Origin: Fistularia commersonii | Taxonomy: Eukaryota; Chordata; Actinopteri; Syngnathiformes; Fistulariidae | Assembly: GCA_037954325.1 (NCBI GenBank) | Contig: JBBMNZ010000027.1 | Coordinates: 3,327,501 to 3,391,500, forward strand | Length of the DNA: 64,000 bases | Direction of reading: 5' to 3' | Part shown: piece by piece, positions 45,264-57,404 of the stretch | Position numbering within the stretch: the first letter of the stretch is position 1 | Layout of the letters: each line of letters starts with the position of its first letter | Position numbers and translations under genes: made by a program | The notes under the pieces: model-generated | The model's input: the letters and a program-made list of their open reading frames with translations, nothing else | What the model was told of the DNA's origin: nothing | Database searches by the model: none

Positions 45264-45704
45264 AACAATGTCAAGCCCAGTATCCAGAAGACAGACAAAT
45301 TGCACCAAAAGTATGAAAACAGCTACAGCTGAGCTGAGGAGAAGCAGAGCCCGGACGCTGAGGGGGGAAACCGGCTCCTGCCATCAGAGGATCGAACCAG
45401 AAGGAAACATCGCAGCCGAGACCCCCGCTCTCTTGTTCGCTGTTGTCTTTACCGCAGGAAAACACGGTTTTCCCTCCCACCGAAGTCCTGCAACATCTAA
45501 CGGAAACATTTTCCAAGGACGAGTCTCCAGTCCATTTGGAGAGATTGTGTTGTCATGTCTGCGCGCTGTTCCCCTGTAAAGATCCACATGTGGTTCAGAT
45601 GAGAGCTGCCATTTTACTGCAGCCTTTTATTTTAAGGACATTATTCTTGCTGTCTTTTCTTGTTGTTGTTTTTTGTTCCTATTTGCAGTGCACCCCCACT
45701 CCAC

Positions 45705-45706
<2 letters not shown>
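45260..45706. other. Noncoding unique DNA
   Basis: The 140- and 111-codon frames overlapping this stretch run into the CA repeats on either side as Thr/His runs and are rejected. No other feature. Confidence 0.4.

Positions 45707-45757
<51 letters not shown>
45707..45757 (+). repeat. (CA)n microsatellite, about 51 bp
   Basis: About 25 uninterrupted CA units, flanked by C-rich DNA. Confidence 0.96.
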
Positions 45758-45759
<2 letters not shown>

Positions 45760-46289
45760 CACCCCACCTCCGGCTTGATCAGACGCCCGTGCGTCGTGCG
45801 TGCACGCGCGCCTGTGCAATTCCCTGGCTTTTGCCACTCTGTTTCTGACCGCTGCGTTCGCTTCGGTGGCCATTTACAAGGCTCGCTACATGCTCCGTGG
45901 ACACGGGTTGATGAAAAACATGAGTGACAAGATTCATGGCTCTCAGGGCAGCTGATGAATTTGCTCAGGTGAGAGGAGGATTAAAAGAAAAAAAAAAGGG
46001 AAAAAAAAAATGGGGTGGACAGAAAATAAGGAACATATATTTATATTCTTAGAGGACCTTAAGGTGAGCTGCTTTTGAGAGGGAGAAAAGAAATATATAC
46101 GGAGAATACAGATTTATCTGATTACTTTTTAAATTAAATGGCCGCCGACTGACACGCAAAAACTGAAGTCATTTATCGATGTATTTAATTAATTTATCTT
46201 TTTCATCAGTTGTTTCCCTTTACATTTATTCGGTACCATTTCTTTATGTACTGTTGTATTTATCTATTTGGTTGTTTGTTTATTTGTTC
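45758..46289. other. Noncoding unique DNA
   Basis: A-runs near 45988-46011, then a (TTTA)-leaning stretch 46190-46300. No gene. Confidence 0.4.
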
Positions 46290-46515
46290 ATTTATTTATC
46301 CGTGTTCCTGCGTTGGATTACGATGCTGGCGTTTGGTACAGGCCAGCAATAATTCCAGCACGCTTGACTCCACAGACACGCCGGGGATTTAGCCCGATCG
46401 GACTGTGACTTTAGCAATCCGGCCGGTGCTAAAGCATAACAGCCCCTTTCACTTTGAGCTCCCTGAGCGAGGTCAGCTGATTGCAACCAGATGCATCTAT
46501 ACATAAAACGCGGCG
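46290..46515. promoter_or_regulatory. Candidate conserved noncoding block
   Basis: Repeat-free with GGATTACGATGC, GGCCAGCAATAATTCCAGC, CTTTAGCAATCCGGCCGG and GTCAGCTGATTGCAACC. Enhancer-like. Conservation is not tested. Confidence 0.28.
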
Positions 46516-47009
46516 TCTCGCACTCGGCTTCTCCGCCGGGGCTTATGCAAAAAGTAAAAAGACGTCAAGAGGAGAAATCTGAAAGGAACGAAAAAGAGAC
46601 GTTGTCCATGTGTTCTATTAATTGCAGGAGAAGGTTCTGATTTAAATGACGTGTCGTCGGATCGCGCGCAGCGGCAATCTCGTTTCGAATCTTTATTTTT
46701 GTGACAAACGGCTAGAAAAATGTATAAACGGCAAAGGGATTGCTTTTAAAATGACAGTAGCGAGGAGAATTACACACCGCACACACCGTCACGCGCCTTG
46801 GAAAGTGTTTTCTTTGCCTCACACCGAGCCATACCGACCCAGACGCGGGATAAGACGCTGTTTAACTACAATGTGAGACGGGGCGGCGGGAGGGGGGAAA
46901 GCCACACGTCACAACACCTGTGCGGCGGCCGTCTGAATTGGTGCTTCAGCGAGGGGTGAGGAGCGAGGCACGAGGGGCTCCGGGGACGGAGCGAGGAAAT
47001 GGCTGCTGT
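46516..47009. other. Noncoding unique DNA
   Basis: Mixed composition, nothing recognised. Confidence 0.4.
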
Positions 47010-47155
47010 ATTTGTTTGAGAAGAGGTTAGCAGAGGGGCACGCTGGATTCTGCTGTGGCCTAGATTTTCTCCAATCCCTTTTGTCCATTCGCTCCATGTT
47101 TGAGTGGCTTCATGGAGAAATTGCTTTTATTGCATCCACTCAGGAAAACCAAACG
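47010..47155. promoter_or_regulatory. Candidate conserved noncoding block
   Basis: Repeat-free with GAGAAATTGCTTTTATTGCATCC and CCCTTTTGTCCATTCG (Sox-like). Ends at an A-run (47157-47169). Low confidence. Confidence 0.25.
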
Positions 47156-47792
47156 CAAAAAAAAAAAAAGAAACACCTCCAGCATTCAATCTGAAGACAA
47201 TGCTCACAAAAGCATGGAGGAAATGACTTACTAAGCAGGATCAACATGCCAACAAATATGCTTTAGTTTTTCTCAGCTGTTTTCAATGAAATCTTGCTGA
47301 ATATCTGACCACATGTTGGTTCGTCAAAGAAAAGAAAAAAAAAAAAAAAAAGAAATCAAAATGTGTTGCGCACCCCTCGACATTCATTTCTGGGCGGTTC
47401 AGGCACGGAGCCAGCCTACGGAGATAAATCTGGCTGAGTTTGAAGTTATTATAAAACAAACATATGTGTCTCCAATAGTCATCCAGAGACAACACAAAGA
47501 AAACACAAGCGGCAGCCTCGCTGCCAATCTGGGGTCTTTCAGATGCAGAGCCCGAGCCAGAGGTAGTAAAGAGACAGTTCAGCAGGAGCGTAGCCCCCCT
47601 CCCACCCCCTGACCCGCTGTTTGGCCAGGGGGCCACAGGTTAAGTCAGTGGCACCTCGCTAATATACAAAGGCCAAGCGACGCCTTTCCAAGGTGACAGA
47701 GACAACGCAGTGGAGCCGGAGGAATACAGAACCCGCCCCTTAACAAAAAGGAAAAGGTGTTATTTTTCTCCAAGTATAATCACGTTCATACC

Positions 47793-47795
<3 letters not shown>
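47156..47795. other. Noncoding DNA, partly enhancer-like
   Basis: An A-run lies at about 47336-47351. The 47380-47560 part is repeat-free with GGAGATAAATCTGGCTG and GTTATTATAAAACAAACATATG words, and 47620-47710 with CGCTAATATACAAAGGCC. The overlapping 117- and 99-codon frames have no family match. Confidence 0.35.

Positions 47796-47860
<65 letters not shown>
47796..47860 (+). repeat. (TG)n microsatellite, about 65 bp
   Basis: About 32 uninterrupted TG units, the longest dinucleotide repeat of the window apart from the AT array. Confidence 0.97.
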
Positions 47861-47863
<3 letters not shown>

Positions 47864-48044
47864 ATGATTTTACCTGACCAACTCCGCTTTTAAATCATAT
47901 ATAATTATGAGACGCACACTGACCAGCATTGGGCCTAACAAGTTGCTCACAATAAACAGAAGTAAAAGCAATATAAAAGATCACATTTATTAAAGAAATA
48001 TGAAATTAGAAATAATTTAATTTATTATGATAATTATTATCCAC
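47861..48044. other. AT-rich noncoding DNA
   Basis: AT-rich unique DNA leading into a SINE tail. Confidence 0.4.
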
Positions 48045-48090
48045 CACCCTGAGTGCAGGATAAGCGCAAGAAGATGGATGGATGGATAGA
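48045..48090 (+). mobile_element. SINE 3' tail fragment
   Basis: CACCCTGAGTGCAGGATAAG, then CGCAAGAAGATGGATGGATGG, is the characteristic 3' end of the fish SINE family seen elsewhere in this window. The body is not recognisable upstream. A dead fragment. Confidence 0.6.
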
Positions 48091-48118
48091 CAATCATAAT
48101 TATGGTTGAAAACATTAC

Positions 48119-48147
48119 CATTATTATTATTATTATTATTATTATTA
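48119..48147 (+). repeat. (ATT)n microsatellite
   Basis: About nine ATT/TTA units, directly visible. Confidence 0.93.
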
Positions 48148-48552
48148 GATTATATTGTTGTTGCCATTTTTATAATTGTCATCATTATTATTATGATAAA
48201 ATTACAACTTCTAAAATCACTACATCCAAAAAAATTGTAATAATTATAAATCCACCACTCTCATAGTTTCAATAAATACTGTATCACACCGTATCCGTTC
48301 CATCAGGATATTCTACATACCCTTGCGGGTGAGAATAAAACCCCATACGCATCTCCATCCCTCCTCTCTACGTCTACAAAAAACCTCGATGGAAATTTGT
48401 GGAGCTGCAAACCAGCAAAAGAACTGAGCAATGGCCATGTTCAACAGTCTCAGAGCCGCTCCGGAGTCTTTTCTTGGACTGTTGCGTATAAAAGCTGAAT
48501 CCATTACCTTTAGATAACGATGCCACATTCTGTTTGATGGAAATCTTCCACA

Positions 48553-48554
<2 letters not shown>
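48148..48554. other. AT-rich then unique noncoding DNA
   Basis: Nothing recognised. The 90-codon frame at 48313-48585 runs into the CA repeat. Confidence 0.4.

Positions 48555-48585
<31 letters not shown>
48555..48585 (+). repeat. (CA)n microsatellite
   Basis: About 15 uninterrupted CA units. Confidence 0.95.
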
Positions 48586-48587
<2 letters not shown>

Positions 48588-49090
48588 ACAAAAAAACATC
48601 GCACAGAAAATAAAAGGCTGAGTACTGCAGGTGAGGCCACACTCGGGATGTAATTCTTTAAACTCCCGCAAAGCTTCAAAACGCCAGGTAGACGAGGAAC
48701 AAGGAAAAAGCAGAGAAAACATTCTTGATATTGTCATTTCTGTACGCATTACATTTTGTAAATTGTGAAATCATTGTGGAAATATAAGGTCTCGGGCTCC
48801 GAGGCTGCGCTTCCACAGACGAAATAGGGGGCATAAAACTGAAGCACTGCCATTCATGTTATTACACACAATGTTTCCTATTCCCTTCTCTTGGATGAGC
48901 AATGTCAATGGCTCCTCTTCCATGCAAAGAGCATTTGTGAACAGAAATGATAACACTGGCTTTTACAATGTGTGTGTACATCCTTGTTTTTTTGTTTTTT
49001 TTTAGCTTCGAGAAAAACCATAAAGCCCCTGCTTCTGTGTGTGTTAAATGAAGTGTGCTGCAACCGCATGAGTGTATGCACATGTGTGCC
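48586..49090. other. Noncoding unique DNA
   Basis: Unique DNA with a T-rich stretch near 48985-49003. No gene. Confidence 0.4.
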
Positions 49091-49097
49091 TGCGTGC

Positions 49098-49130
<33 letters not shown>
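49091..49130 (+). repeat. (TGCG)n to (TG)n compound microsatellite
   Basis: TGCG units pass into about 14 pure TG units. Confidence 0.94.
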
Positions 49131-49132
<2 letters not shown>

Positions 49133-49599
49133 CGTGCACCCATGTGTGAATGTGCGCTTGGGAGAGAGGCCGAGTTAACTTCCGAGATGGGGACGGACAC
49201 ATTTGTTTTCCATGATCCTGCATGGGTTTTTTTTTTTTTTTGGTTTTTTTTCGGAGAGGGTGACGGTGACGGGACGCCACGAGGGACGTTGAAGACCGCA
49301 GAAGGTTAGCGCCATAAAACCAAAGGACACAAGAGGCCCTTCTTTTACCGTTCCACTATTCCAATTCAAAAGCCAAGCCCTGTCTAGTGCTTCAGTCACA
49401 CACCTGTCTGTTTTCCTTTGAAAATAGGACACTAGCACAAGGACACACAGCCTTATTCCCACAAAACCACACGCATTTAAATACTGATAGTTTTGCACTT
49501 CACACATCGCCCGAAAAAAAAAAAAAGAAATACGGTTATTCCCCACATAGGCGGTTGTTGCTGTTTTAATTTTTGTGATGTTTTTTTTCCTGTGCATCT
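49131..49599. other. Noncoding DNA with poly-T and poly-A runs
   Basis: T-runs lie at about 49227-49250 and an A-run at about 49515-49526. The 140-codon minus-strand frame crossing both is rejected. Confidence 0.45.
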
Positions 49600-49836
49600 T
49601 GCTGCCTGAAGGATGTTGCGGTGAAGATGTCGGCTGAGCAGAGGGTTATCCTTTGGCTTATCATGTCAAGCAATACAAATTCATTTCATATTCATTAGAA
49701 CGGTTGTTCTCTGCAGGGGGTTCATGGCGCTACCTATCCCACTCCCCCTTTTCTCTTTGATTTGGCTCATTTGAGCAGCGCGGTCCCCGGCAGCTTGTTA
49801 GAACTGCCACCTCAGTGACTCTGCCCCCTGGATGGA
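49600..49836. promoter_or_regulatory. Candidate conserved noncoding block with CTCF-like site
   Basis: Repeat-free block with CTTTGGCTTATCATGTCAAGC, AATACAAATTCATTTCATATTC and TCTTTGATTTGGC (TCF/LEF-like CTTTGAT). At its end CTGCCCCCTGGATGG (49821-49835) reads on the minus strand as a CTCF-like CCATCCAGGGGGCAG. Enhancer or insulator role is inference. Confidence 0.36.
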
Positions 49837-50900
49837 GAGAGAGAGGGGGTGATGGGGGAGATGGTGAAGATGGAAGGGGTGCTTGGAGGGGTGTTGAGGG
49901 GTGTGCAGGATGATAGGTTAGGGAGGCCTACCCTGGAGCGCTTTCACAAGTCACGGGTGAGCAAGCAAGGTTCAGTAAGTGGAGAGGAAAAAAGAAAAAA
50001 AAAAAACCTAAACAAGGCACACCATCTACTGGGGAGGCGGGGGTACTGCGGTCTTGTAAAAGTGAAAGCTAGCACAGAGGAGTCCCCTTAAGAAAAGGTC
50101 AATAACATGGTCTCTGTCTACTGTTAAAATTGATTTTAGTGTGCCACTGTCCATATCCTCTGAAATATTAAAACACTTAAATTCAGATTCTTTCTATCTC
50201 CACTTGTCCGGGCGCAATATAGTCGTTTTCATCCAGTTTACCAGAAAATCCATTATTTTGCCGCCTCTCAGCAGAGATGCTGCGACACAGAGAAAACGTG
50301 GAGGGCGAGCGGGTGGATGTCAAACCATTCAGAAAACAGTAGAGGGGACATTCAGAGCCGTGCTCTTCCTTTTTTATTATTACTGACAAGGTGCAAAAAT
50401 GATCCCTCTAGGTCAAAAGGACAAGAGACGTAACTACCCAAATTACCCATAATGGCTCACATATGGAGCCCGCGCTTCAATTTCACTCCGACAAAATTTC
50501 ACCCGCTCAAATGCATATCTTTTTCAAACATAGGAGGGAGCGCGCTACACCTTATCCACGTACCTGCAGCACAGAGGCTACACAGAAGAAAATGAATTAA
50601 TAAAAAAAGAGGAGAAAAAAATGAAACATTGTTCTTCAACCTTTTCTATTTTCCAAGGTCACGTTCATTTATCACAGCGGGGTGTGCGGCAGAGACCGGA
50701 CAAAGGCTGGAATATGTAACGGTTGAAATGCATAGGGTGTTGGGGATGAGGTGCACAACATATTTAACATCAAGACTTCCTCTATTAGATGTCCAGACAT
50801 GCCATAACCTTGGGGATCTGCCTGCAAAAAAAAAGGGGAGCAGGAGGAGGGGTGGCGATGGGTGGGTTAAATGCAGACAGACAGAAAGTGCAGACAGAGA
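49837..50900. other. Noncoding DNA
   Basis: G-rich DNA lies at 49838-49910, an A-run at 49991-50006 and another A-run at 50825-50834. No gene. The 121-codon frame 50629-50994 ends in the CA repeat. Confidence 0.45.
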
Positions 50901-50901
50901 C

Positions 50902-50939
<38 letters not shown>

Positions 50940-50945
50940 ACACAC
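50901..50945 (+). repeat. (CA)n microsatellite
   Basis: About 20 CA units with one CG and one TA interruption. Confidence 0.94.
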
Positions 50946-51932
50946 CAACCTATTCAGCAAACATTCTTATTTTCCTCCATCCGTACATATATGAAACACA
51001 ACGAGGTGACATTGCTGAACCCCCCCCTCGTGTCCTCCATCTTTTCACACCATGATAAAAAAAATTCCCATCTTGGCCACGGACCCCCCCATCACACACA
51101 AACGCGCACGTACACGCACATGATCACCCCCCCCCCGGTAGCCCCGCCCACCACTACTCCCAGTCCAGCCCCTCCCAGCTCCTATCTCATAGTGATGCAC
51201 CGTTTCCTTCTCCAAGAAAGGTCTCCATTTTGTCATAAGTTCTGATCAGTGTTTTAACAAATTTGCATCCAATTGTGAGAAAATGGTGGCGCGGTCTGAG
51301 CAGAGGAGGGGAAAAAAAAAAAGAGGAGAGACGGGTAAACGGATAACTGAGGAATGTTTTTGATGAATTCGAAAGTGGCGTGAGGTGTTAAGTAACCCGG
51401 TTGTGCGTGTCGTTCTTTTTCCGATGGATTCAGCTCAACAAGAAAAAGCAGGGCTGGCCTTTTATGTGTTTATGTTATAAGTGAAAAAAACATACAATGA
51501 GGCAAAGAGTGGGCAAAAGGGACAAAAAAAAATAATGGATGGAGGTTGATTACCTGTGGCCGGGTAACACTTCTGCCAAATGTTCGAAAAAAGACAACCT
51601 TTTGACGGAGAGGCAATTTAAAAAAATAAAGTTACAATGGAAGCCATGAAAAGACATTGTACAACAAGTGGCTGCACAACTGATTTCAGCAAAAAAAAAA
51701 AATAGAAAGGATCTCGGAATGTAACTTCTTGGAAAATAACGAAGAAATATAAACCTCCGCTGCCCTTTGAATGTAGCATCAACTCACTTTTAACTGTTGT
51801 GTGAAATCCACGGGAATCCGTTTGAACAGTTCACAACCTGATGGTGAAAAGCGGAAATGTACTCTCTAAGTAACTGCCGTCCTCCACAGACGGCCGTGGT
51901 AAACCCACACTGGAGTGGATATTAGCAGGGCG
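50946..51932. other. Noncoding DNA
   Basis: C-runs lie at 51020-51026 and 51127-51136. AT-rich unique DNA follows, with an octamer word (ATTTGCAT) near 51261. A-runs occur at about 51310-51321 and 51690-51701. No gene. Confidence 0.45.
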
Positions 51933-51940
51933 ACACACAC

Positions 51941-51973
<33 letters not shown>

Positions 51974-51982
51974 TGCACACAC
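51933..51982 (+). repeat. (CA)n microsatellite
   Basis: About 24 CA units with CG and TG interruptions. Confidence 0.94.
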
Positions 51983-52439
51983 TAGAGGGAAAGAGGGCAT
52001 TAATTGACACGAATGATAAGTGACTACTGCAAATCATGTGAAAATACACGCAAAAGTACAATGCCGGAGCAAAGACACACAGGCTAATGGGATCCAATCT
52101 GTATGTGTGTCCCGCTGAGTACTTCCAGTAACTTCTAGCATGCTGCCTTCCCCTAACTCCATCCCCCAATATGCAAGTGGCGATTACTCATGCACTCATT
52201 TCTGACTGGATCTTCTTCCACGAACGCGAGAGCGCCGCCGCTTCTACATCAAGCCTCTCCAGGACCTAATCAGCTGTGCATATCGGCCTTCGCCTCTGCG
52301 ATGGCCCACATCTCTGGGCGTGTGAACAGGAAGTAGGATGAAGGGCCGAGCTTCCTCGGGTCAGCGGCTGGGCGTCGGCCCGATTGCAAGTCGAACAGGG
52401 TTTTGGGGGGCGGGGGGGTGATGTTAATGGGAGTTTCAA
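51983..52439. other. Noncoding unique DNA
   Basis: Unique DNA, G-run near 52404-52418. No gene. Confidence 0.4.
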
Positions 52440-52750
52440 ACAGGTTCAGGGCCAGAGAGATAGCCAACTTAATTACAACACCGCCGAAGACATTTTTCCC
52501 CCCTAAATCTGAATAACTTTTTCATTAATGGTGTCAGAGAGATCAGCAGTTATCATTACCTCCAGAGGGATGGCGGGAGGGATGGGGGGGGTGCAGGGGC
52601 GGGCAACAATCACTGATTTTCTCCCACAATTTTCACCATCTAATTTCCGACTGTGCATTTTGAAACAAAATTAATTTCCTTGGCTATCTAATAAATCAGA
52701 AACAAGTGATTGCTGTTGGTGCCAATTCAGGCAGGCACAATGAAATCTCC
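52440..52750. promoter_or_regulatory. Candidate conserved noncoding enhancer block
   Basis: About 300 bp with AACTTAATTACAACACC, CTTTTTCATTAATGGTG, CAACAATCACTGATTTTCTC, CATCTAATTTCCGAC, AACAAAATTAATTTCC and GGCTATCTAATAAATCAG. TAAT-type homeodomain words recur every 30-50 bp across a mostly repeat-free background (a G-run interrupts near 52590). Texture strongly resembles deeply conserved fish-to-mammal noncoding elements. Conservation is not tested. Confidence 0.46.
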
Positions 52751-53389
52751 CCGTTCTGTCGTGACAGGAGGCGCCGCGCGTCGCCGAAGCGGAGACACGT
52801 CACACGGGCTTGGCGAGGAGGAGGGCGTCGGGGGAGGGGGGCGGGGGGTGCCGAGGATCTCCCTCCTCAGTCATTTCCTTGACGCCGCGCTCGCTCTGGT
52901 CCTCATTCACACTAAGGCCCCCCCCCCCCCCCCTTTTTTATCAGAAAGGCGGCGGAGAATATTGCGGTTGATGCCGGGAGTTGTCCTCCCTTCTTCCGAC
53001 TCTTCCTCGCCGGAAAATATTCCCTGTAATCTTCCTCATCAGTCTCACCGGTTTACTGAATAATTGCCCGCTCTGCGTGCTCAGAGGTGCACTTTATTAG
53101 GGTAACGTTACTCTGCAGTCCATATGACGTGTTGTACGCTACATTATACATGCAGCATCTTGTAAGGTTCAATGCGTGTTTTCTGCATGGTTTCCCCCTG
53201 AAACAACCAGGGTTTTGAAGATCAGCTATATGCTGAAATGCCTCGGGCTATCTTTACAAGGTTATAGAGCATTAAGAGTAGGAATGCACACCCAGGGAGG
53301 TGAGGAGGTGAACCCCAGCTACACACAAACACACACACACACACATATACTCTCACTACCAGCGCAGTCTAGACCTCAGCTCCGGTAGC
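52751..53389. other. Noncoding DNA
   Basis: GC-rich, CpG-containing to about 52900, with a C-run at 52918-52933. A CA repeat lies at 53330-53344. No gene. Confidence 0.45.
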
Positions 53390-53695
53390 AGTCCCTGGGT
53401 AGAGCCTTCAGAGACATAGGGGGCAGAGTAGAGTGGGTAGGAAGGGTTAAACGATGGTGTTGTAAAACATTTATCTGCTTCTGATAGAGCTTTAGATAGG
53501 TTGAACCTCATCCCCTGCCATTACAGAATTACCCTAACTGCTGCCATAGTGTGGCTGAGCATAGACTCAGTGCCCATTCCCTCTCCACCATCCTATTGAT
53601 TTTCACACCCAGAGACAGTGTGCTCCCAAAGGGCAGTAAATTATAGGGCATTTTACAAGGAATTACACCTGCACTGGAAACTTTACGGGGATAGG
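53390..53695. promoter_or_regulatory. Candidate conserved noncoding block
   Basis: Repeat-free block with GAAGGGTTAAACGATGG, CATTACAGAATTACCC, CATCCTATTGATTTTCACACC (Hox/Pbx-like) and GGCAGTAAATTATAGGGC. Enhancer-like. Conservation is not tested. Confidence 0.38.
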
Positions 53696-55769
53696 GGAGT
53701 CGCGGACCTCTCCGGCGCTCTCCCACGAACCGCTACGAACAACTGGACGTTTCGAGCTTTACTCACACCTTTCAGTCACGCGCGTTAAAAACGCGGCCCG
53801 TGGCAGTGACGGAGATCCCACCCGCCCCTGTCATCGTGCCGCTCGAGAAAATACTAATCTATGCTATTTACTGCAAGTAGCATTTTACTGTTTTGGATCA
53901 GAGTTATTGAAACAACTGTAAGAGGCAGGGGAGATGTGTGACGTAAGGATTTGGTTCCTTGTGAAATGACAATATTCACCTAATACCAGCCGGCTCGCAA
54001 ACCAGTGCAAAAAATATAACCTTACCAAAAATGTAATGATCAATATATGATGGGAATTAATGAGACCGCGCAAACGTTCAAATTAAGACGCGTTAGCCTG
54101 AATCCCTGACACTTCTTGAACTAGTTTATCAAATCTACACGCATGAAAGAAAAATAAGATTTTAATTGTTACATTTGAGCCGCGCTCGATAGATCGGCCA
54201 AGAACCCCGCTGCGGCCGTTGCTTGTCTTTAATTTTGCGTGTCTGGGTAAAAAAAAACGCGTCTCGGAAAAGGTAATTTATGACGGTCTGTATAATATTA
54301 CTGACAGGCAAAAGCCTTGAGGACCGAGGGTAACAAAAAGCACACATTCCTTTATAAAGGTTGAACAAAGGATTGTAACACGAGACTGAATCATTTCACC
54401 TTTATCTATTCGCTCCGTTGTTGACAATTCCAAAAGGCACCAAACAGACAGCGCGAGATGGGCAAGATATGCCGCCGTGGGGACAGGTCGGTATCTCTGC
54501 AGCTGTGAAAGACGGAATCAAAAAAAAAGAATGGTAGACTAATAAAACCCCCTGCACTCCGCAACACCTGCATATATGGTTTCTTTTTATTTCTTCCCCC
54601 ACTCCACTCACTCCCAGTAAAAGTAGCTCTCACCACCAGCACTCACTGACCTCAGGATAGCCCTGCAAACATGAAAGACCCTTTATCTGTTCCAGGTGTG
54701 GGCTGACTCACGCTGTGAGTGCCTGTGAGCGTGGGTGTGTGTGTGATTCTGCGCACGTGGGTGTGTGTGCACGAGCATGCACGATGTGTGCGTGTGTTTG
54801 TTCGGGAGAAAGAGATATAAGGACGATTACATACGTGAACAGATTCGAAATCAATTTAGCCAACTACGGACAAACACGCCGATGCATTCCTAACATATGA
54901 AAGCAATAGGGCAGCCTTGCAGAAGGCTCTGCTTAAATCCAGTATCACATTTCCAGTCCAGGACTGCGTGTCTGCTTAGTGTTAAGACAGATTGTAGTTT
55001 GCGCGTTAGATCAGAATGCAACTCGAATAAACCTCACTCCAGGACTTGCTGTCAGATTTTTGCTTTTTGCGTGAATTCCTCTGGGTTAGAGGAAAATATC
55101 AGCGGTCGCGTCGTTCATGTGTTACTTGCAAACCAAATACGTCTACCAATAGAAACACATTATGCTGTTGTTTGAAACGTCGTAATGGCGCCTTACCGGC
55201 ATTTCAATGAAAAGTTCACAAAAGCGCCCACCCGCCCCCCACCAAAAAAAAAAAAAAAAAAATATTTACACCATGAACTAACTGCGCTGGACATACATGC
55301 TGAGCAATACTCTGTGCACAAGTGACCGCGGCCCCTCCCCCCGCTCCCTCACCGTCTGTCTGCGATTCAGGTTAAACTTGACCCCTCACACTTGACCTTT
55401 GGGGCTTAACTCAGCGATGGTTGAGCGGAGAGGGCACAGCTGTGGGGGAGGGGCCTCAGCAGGACAGACTCCCCATCGACAAAGGGAGAAATTGAATTGG
55501 ATCGTATTAGTGTCCAAGTAGTTGAATATCACTCACTCCGGCTAACTGGAAACATCTTTCCTCGCGCACTCAAAGCGAGTCCTATTTACCTCTCGAGCAG
55601 CGGGAGGGCCGGGAAGGGCGGGTCACGAAGAGGGGCTCTCTGCGCCAACATTTCCAGCAATTTCTCGCCGTGCTCTATTTTTAAGGTCTGATACATATTG
55701 CCGTGGTCATTATTTTCAATGTTTCTGTCCCACACTGTCAAACGCCACGCGGGTTTGATGTATGAACGG
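53696..55769. other. Noncoding unique DNA, no gene seen
   Basis: CpG patch at about 53770-53845, TG-rich patch 54731-54797 and an A-run 55244-55262. Open frames are below 95 codons and unrecognised. Confidence 0.5.
55244..55262 (+). repeat. Poly-A tract (19 A)
   Basis: Uninterrupted 19-A run. Confidence 0.93.
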
Positions 55770-56010
55770 TGGTCCATCACTTACATTGTTCCCCGGGACA
55801 ACCAATGAATGTCGGGTTCCCCACAGCGGGTCAGACAAAGACAGATAGATGGGCTGGGATGAGGCCTTAGTTACCAAGGGACACTTTGCAGGACAGCTTA
55901 CAAATAGGACCGAGAGGCGAGGGATGACGCCGAATAAAAGCTGATACTCCACAGAGTTGCTCAACCCATAACTGTCACCTCTGCAGATTGAACAGCCATT
56001 CTAAATGAAG
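55770..56010. promoter_or_regulatory. Candidate conserved noncoding block
   Basis: Repeat-free block with GACAACCAATGAATG, GACAGATAGATGG, TTAGTTACCAAGGGACAC (weakly RFX-like) and GAATAAAAGCTGATAC. Enhancer-like. Conservation is not tested. Confidence 0.33.
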
Positions 56011-56570
56011 ATAAACTATCGATCCGCGGAGTAATATCTGGTGTTTGGTAAGTCTACAATGAGAAGAGGAGATGCCAGAAAAAAAAAAAAAAAATCTCTT
56101 GCCATGTGAATATTGATCTCAATCGGGACATGTAGACTTTGCAAACATGAAACAGGGAAGCGTTTTGGAGCTGGATCTAGCTCCTCTCTGTCAGCCGCTT
56201 TATAACAAATTAAAAACAAGAGGAAAATCATACTGAAATTGGGTCCCATCTCACAGCAACAACCCCTCCACCCCTGCGCCTTCCCCCCTGCCATCCCCAA
56301 TGTCTCTTTTCTCCACAATCAGTGTCAGAAGAAGCAGCGAGGAACGGTTTGTGAGAAACACTTATCTAGCACAGCGGCAGAGCCCTGTTCCTACACCCTT
56401 TATCTCACCAGGAGATGGAATTCAATATACAAAAACCCCATCATGCAGCAGCATCACGCCTGTGCTGGGGATAAGGGCAGGGTTGCCAGGTAATTGGTTG
56501 GTGGTGGACGAACACAAGGTTTGAGACTACCCGTGGAGGAGTGGAGATTACAGGAAGGGGTGGAGGGACT
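56011..56570. other. Noncoding unique DNA
   Basis: A-run at about 56080-56094. Otherwise unique, nothing recognised. Confidence 0.4.
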
Positions 56571-56589
56571 GGGTAACTGGGAGTCGAGG

Positions 56590-56700
56590 GGGTAGTGGTG
56601 ATGGTGGTGGAGGTGGGGGTGGTGGGGCGGGGGGGGGGGGGGGTTCTTGACAATCTTTCTCCATACCCCCCCGCCCCCCTCAACTATCCCCACCCATCCC
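56590..56700. repeat. (GGT)/G-run then C-rich mirror tract
   Basis: GGTGGTGATGGTGGTGG-type DNA leads into a 16-G run at 56628-56643, followed within 30 bp by C-runs (56667-56677). The G and C runs can pair as a foldback or form a G-quadruplex. Confidence 0.88.
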
Positions 56701-57404
56701 TTACCCCCGCCTGCTCGCTTAATCTGCAGCCCCACCAATGTACATGCGTGCTGGTGTGTTTAGTTCCAGCACAAATAACAAAGCTTGTCACTTTGTGCAG
56801 CCCCCGATGTCACAATGCAACCCCCAAATCCTCATTCAGAGATAGAAAACTGTAACACGTCCCTGCGATACAACTCGGTGCTCCGCCGTGCGCGCCTAGT
56901 CCCGCAATTCCTCGCTTCTATAACATTTTAATTAAAATCAGACCAGGTAAAGTAATTACATATTATTATGAGGCAACAAATAAGGGGGTTAGAGGGTTGA
57001 CGATCCAGGAAACACGGCGAGCGCGGCGACAGAGGCAGAAGCCGCCGGTGCACAGTTTTTCCGTTTTCCAGCTTGTCCTCGAGATAACAAGCGCGGAAGG
57101 AGGGAGAGATAAAGAAACATGTGAGAGAAAGAAAAGGAAAAGTCATTTCTCTGATTTATTTATGATGCAATGAAGGTATGCTGAACGCATCAGAACATGC
57201 AGCAGTGGTCATACTGTCAGGGAAGATGAAGTGTCTTCATAGTCGACTGAGCGAAAGACCGAGGGATGGGAAGAGGGAGAGAGAGAGAGAAAATTAAAGG
57301 GGGGGGGGTGCGATTGCTATACTACAGAAGGGTGTTAACCATCTCATCTCTACCGCACCGCCACACTCGCCACAAAATGGCTACTTCGTTCCTTCTGACA
57401 GCCG
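56701..57404. other. Noncoding unique DNA
   Basis: GA repeat near 57279-57293 and a G-run at 57300-57308. No gene. Confidence 0.45.
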
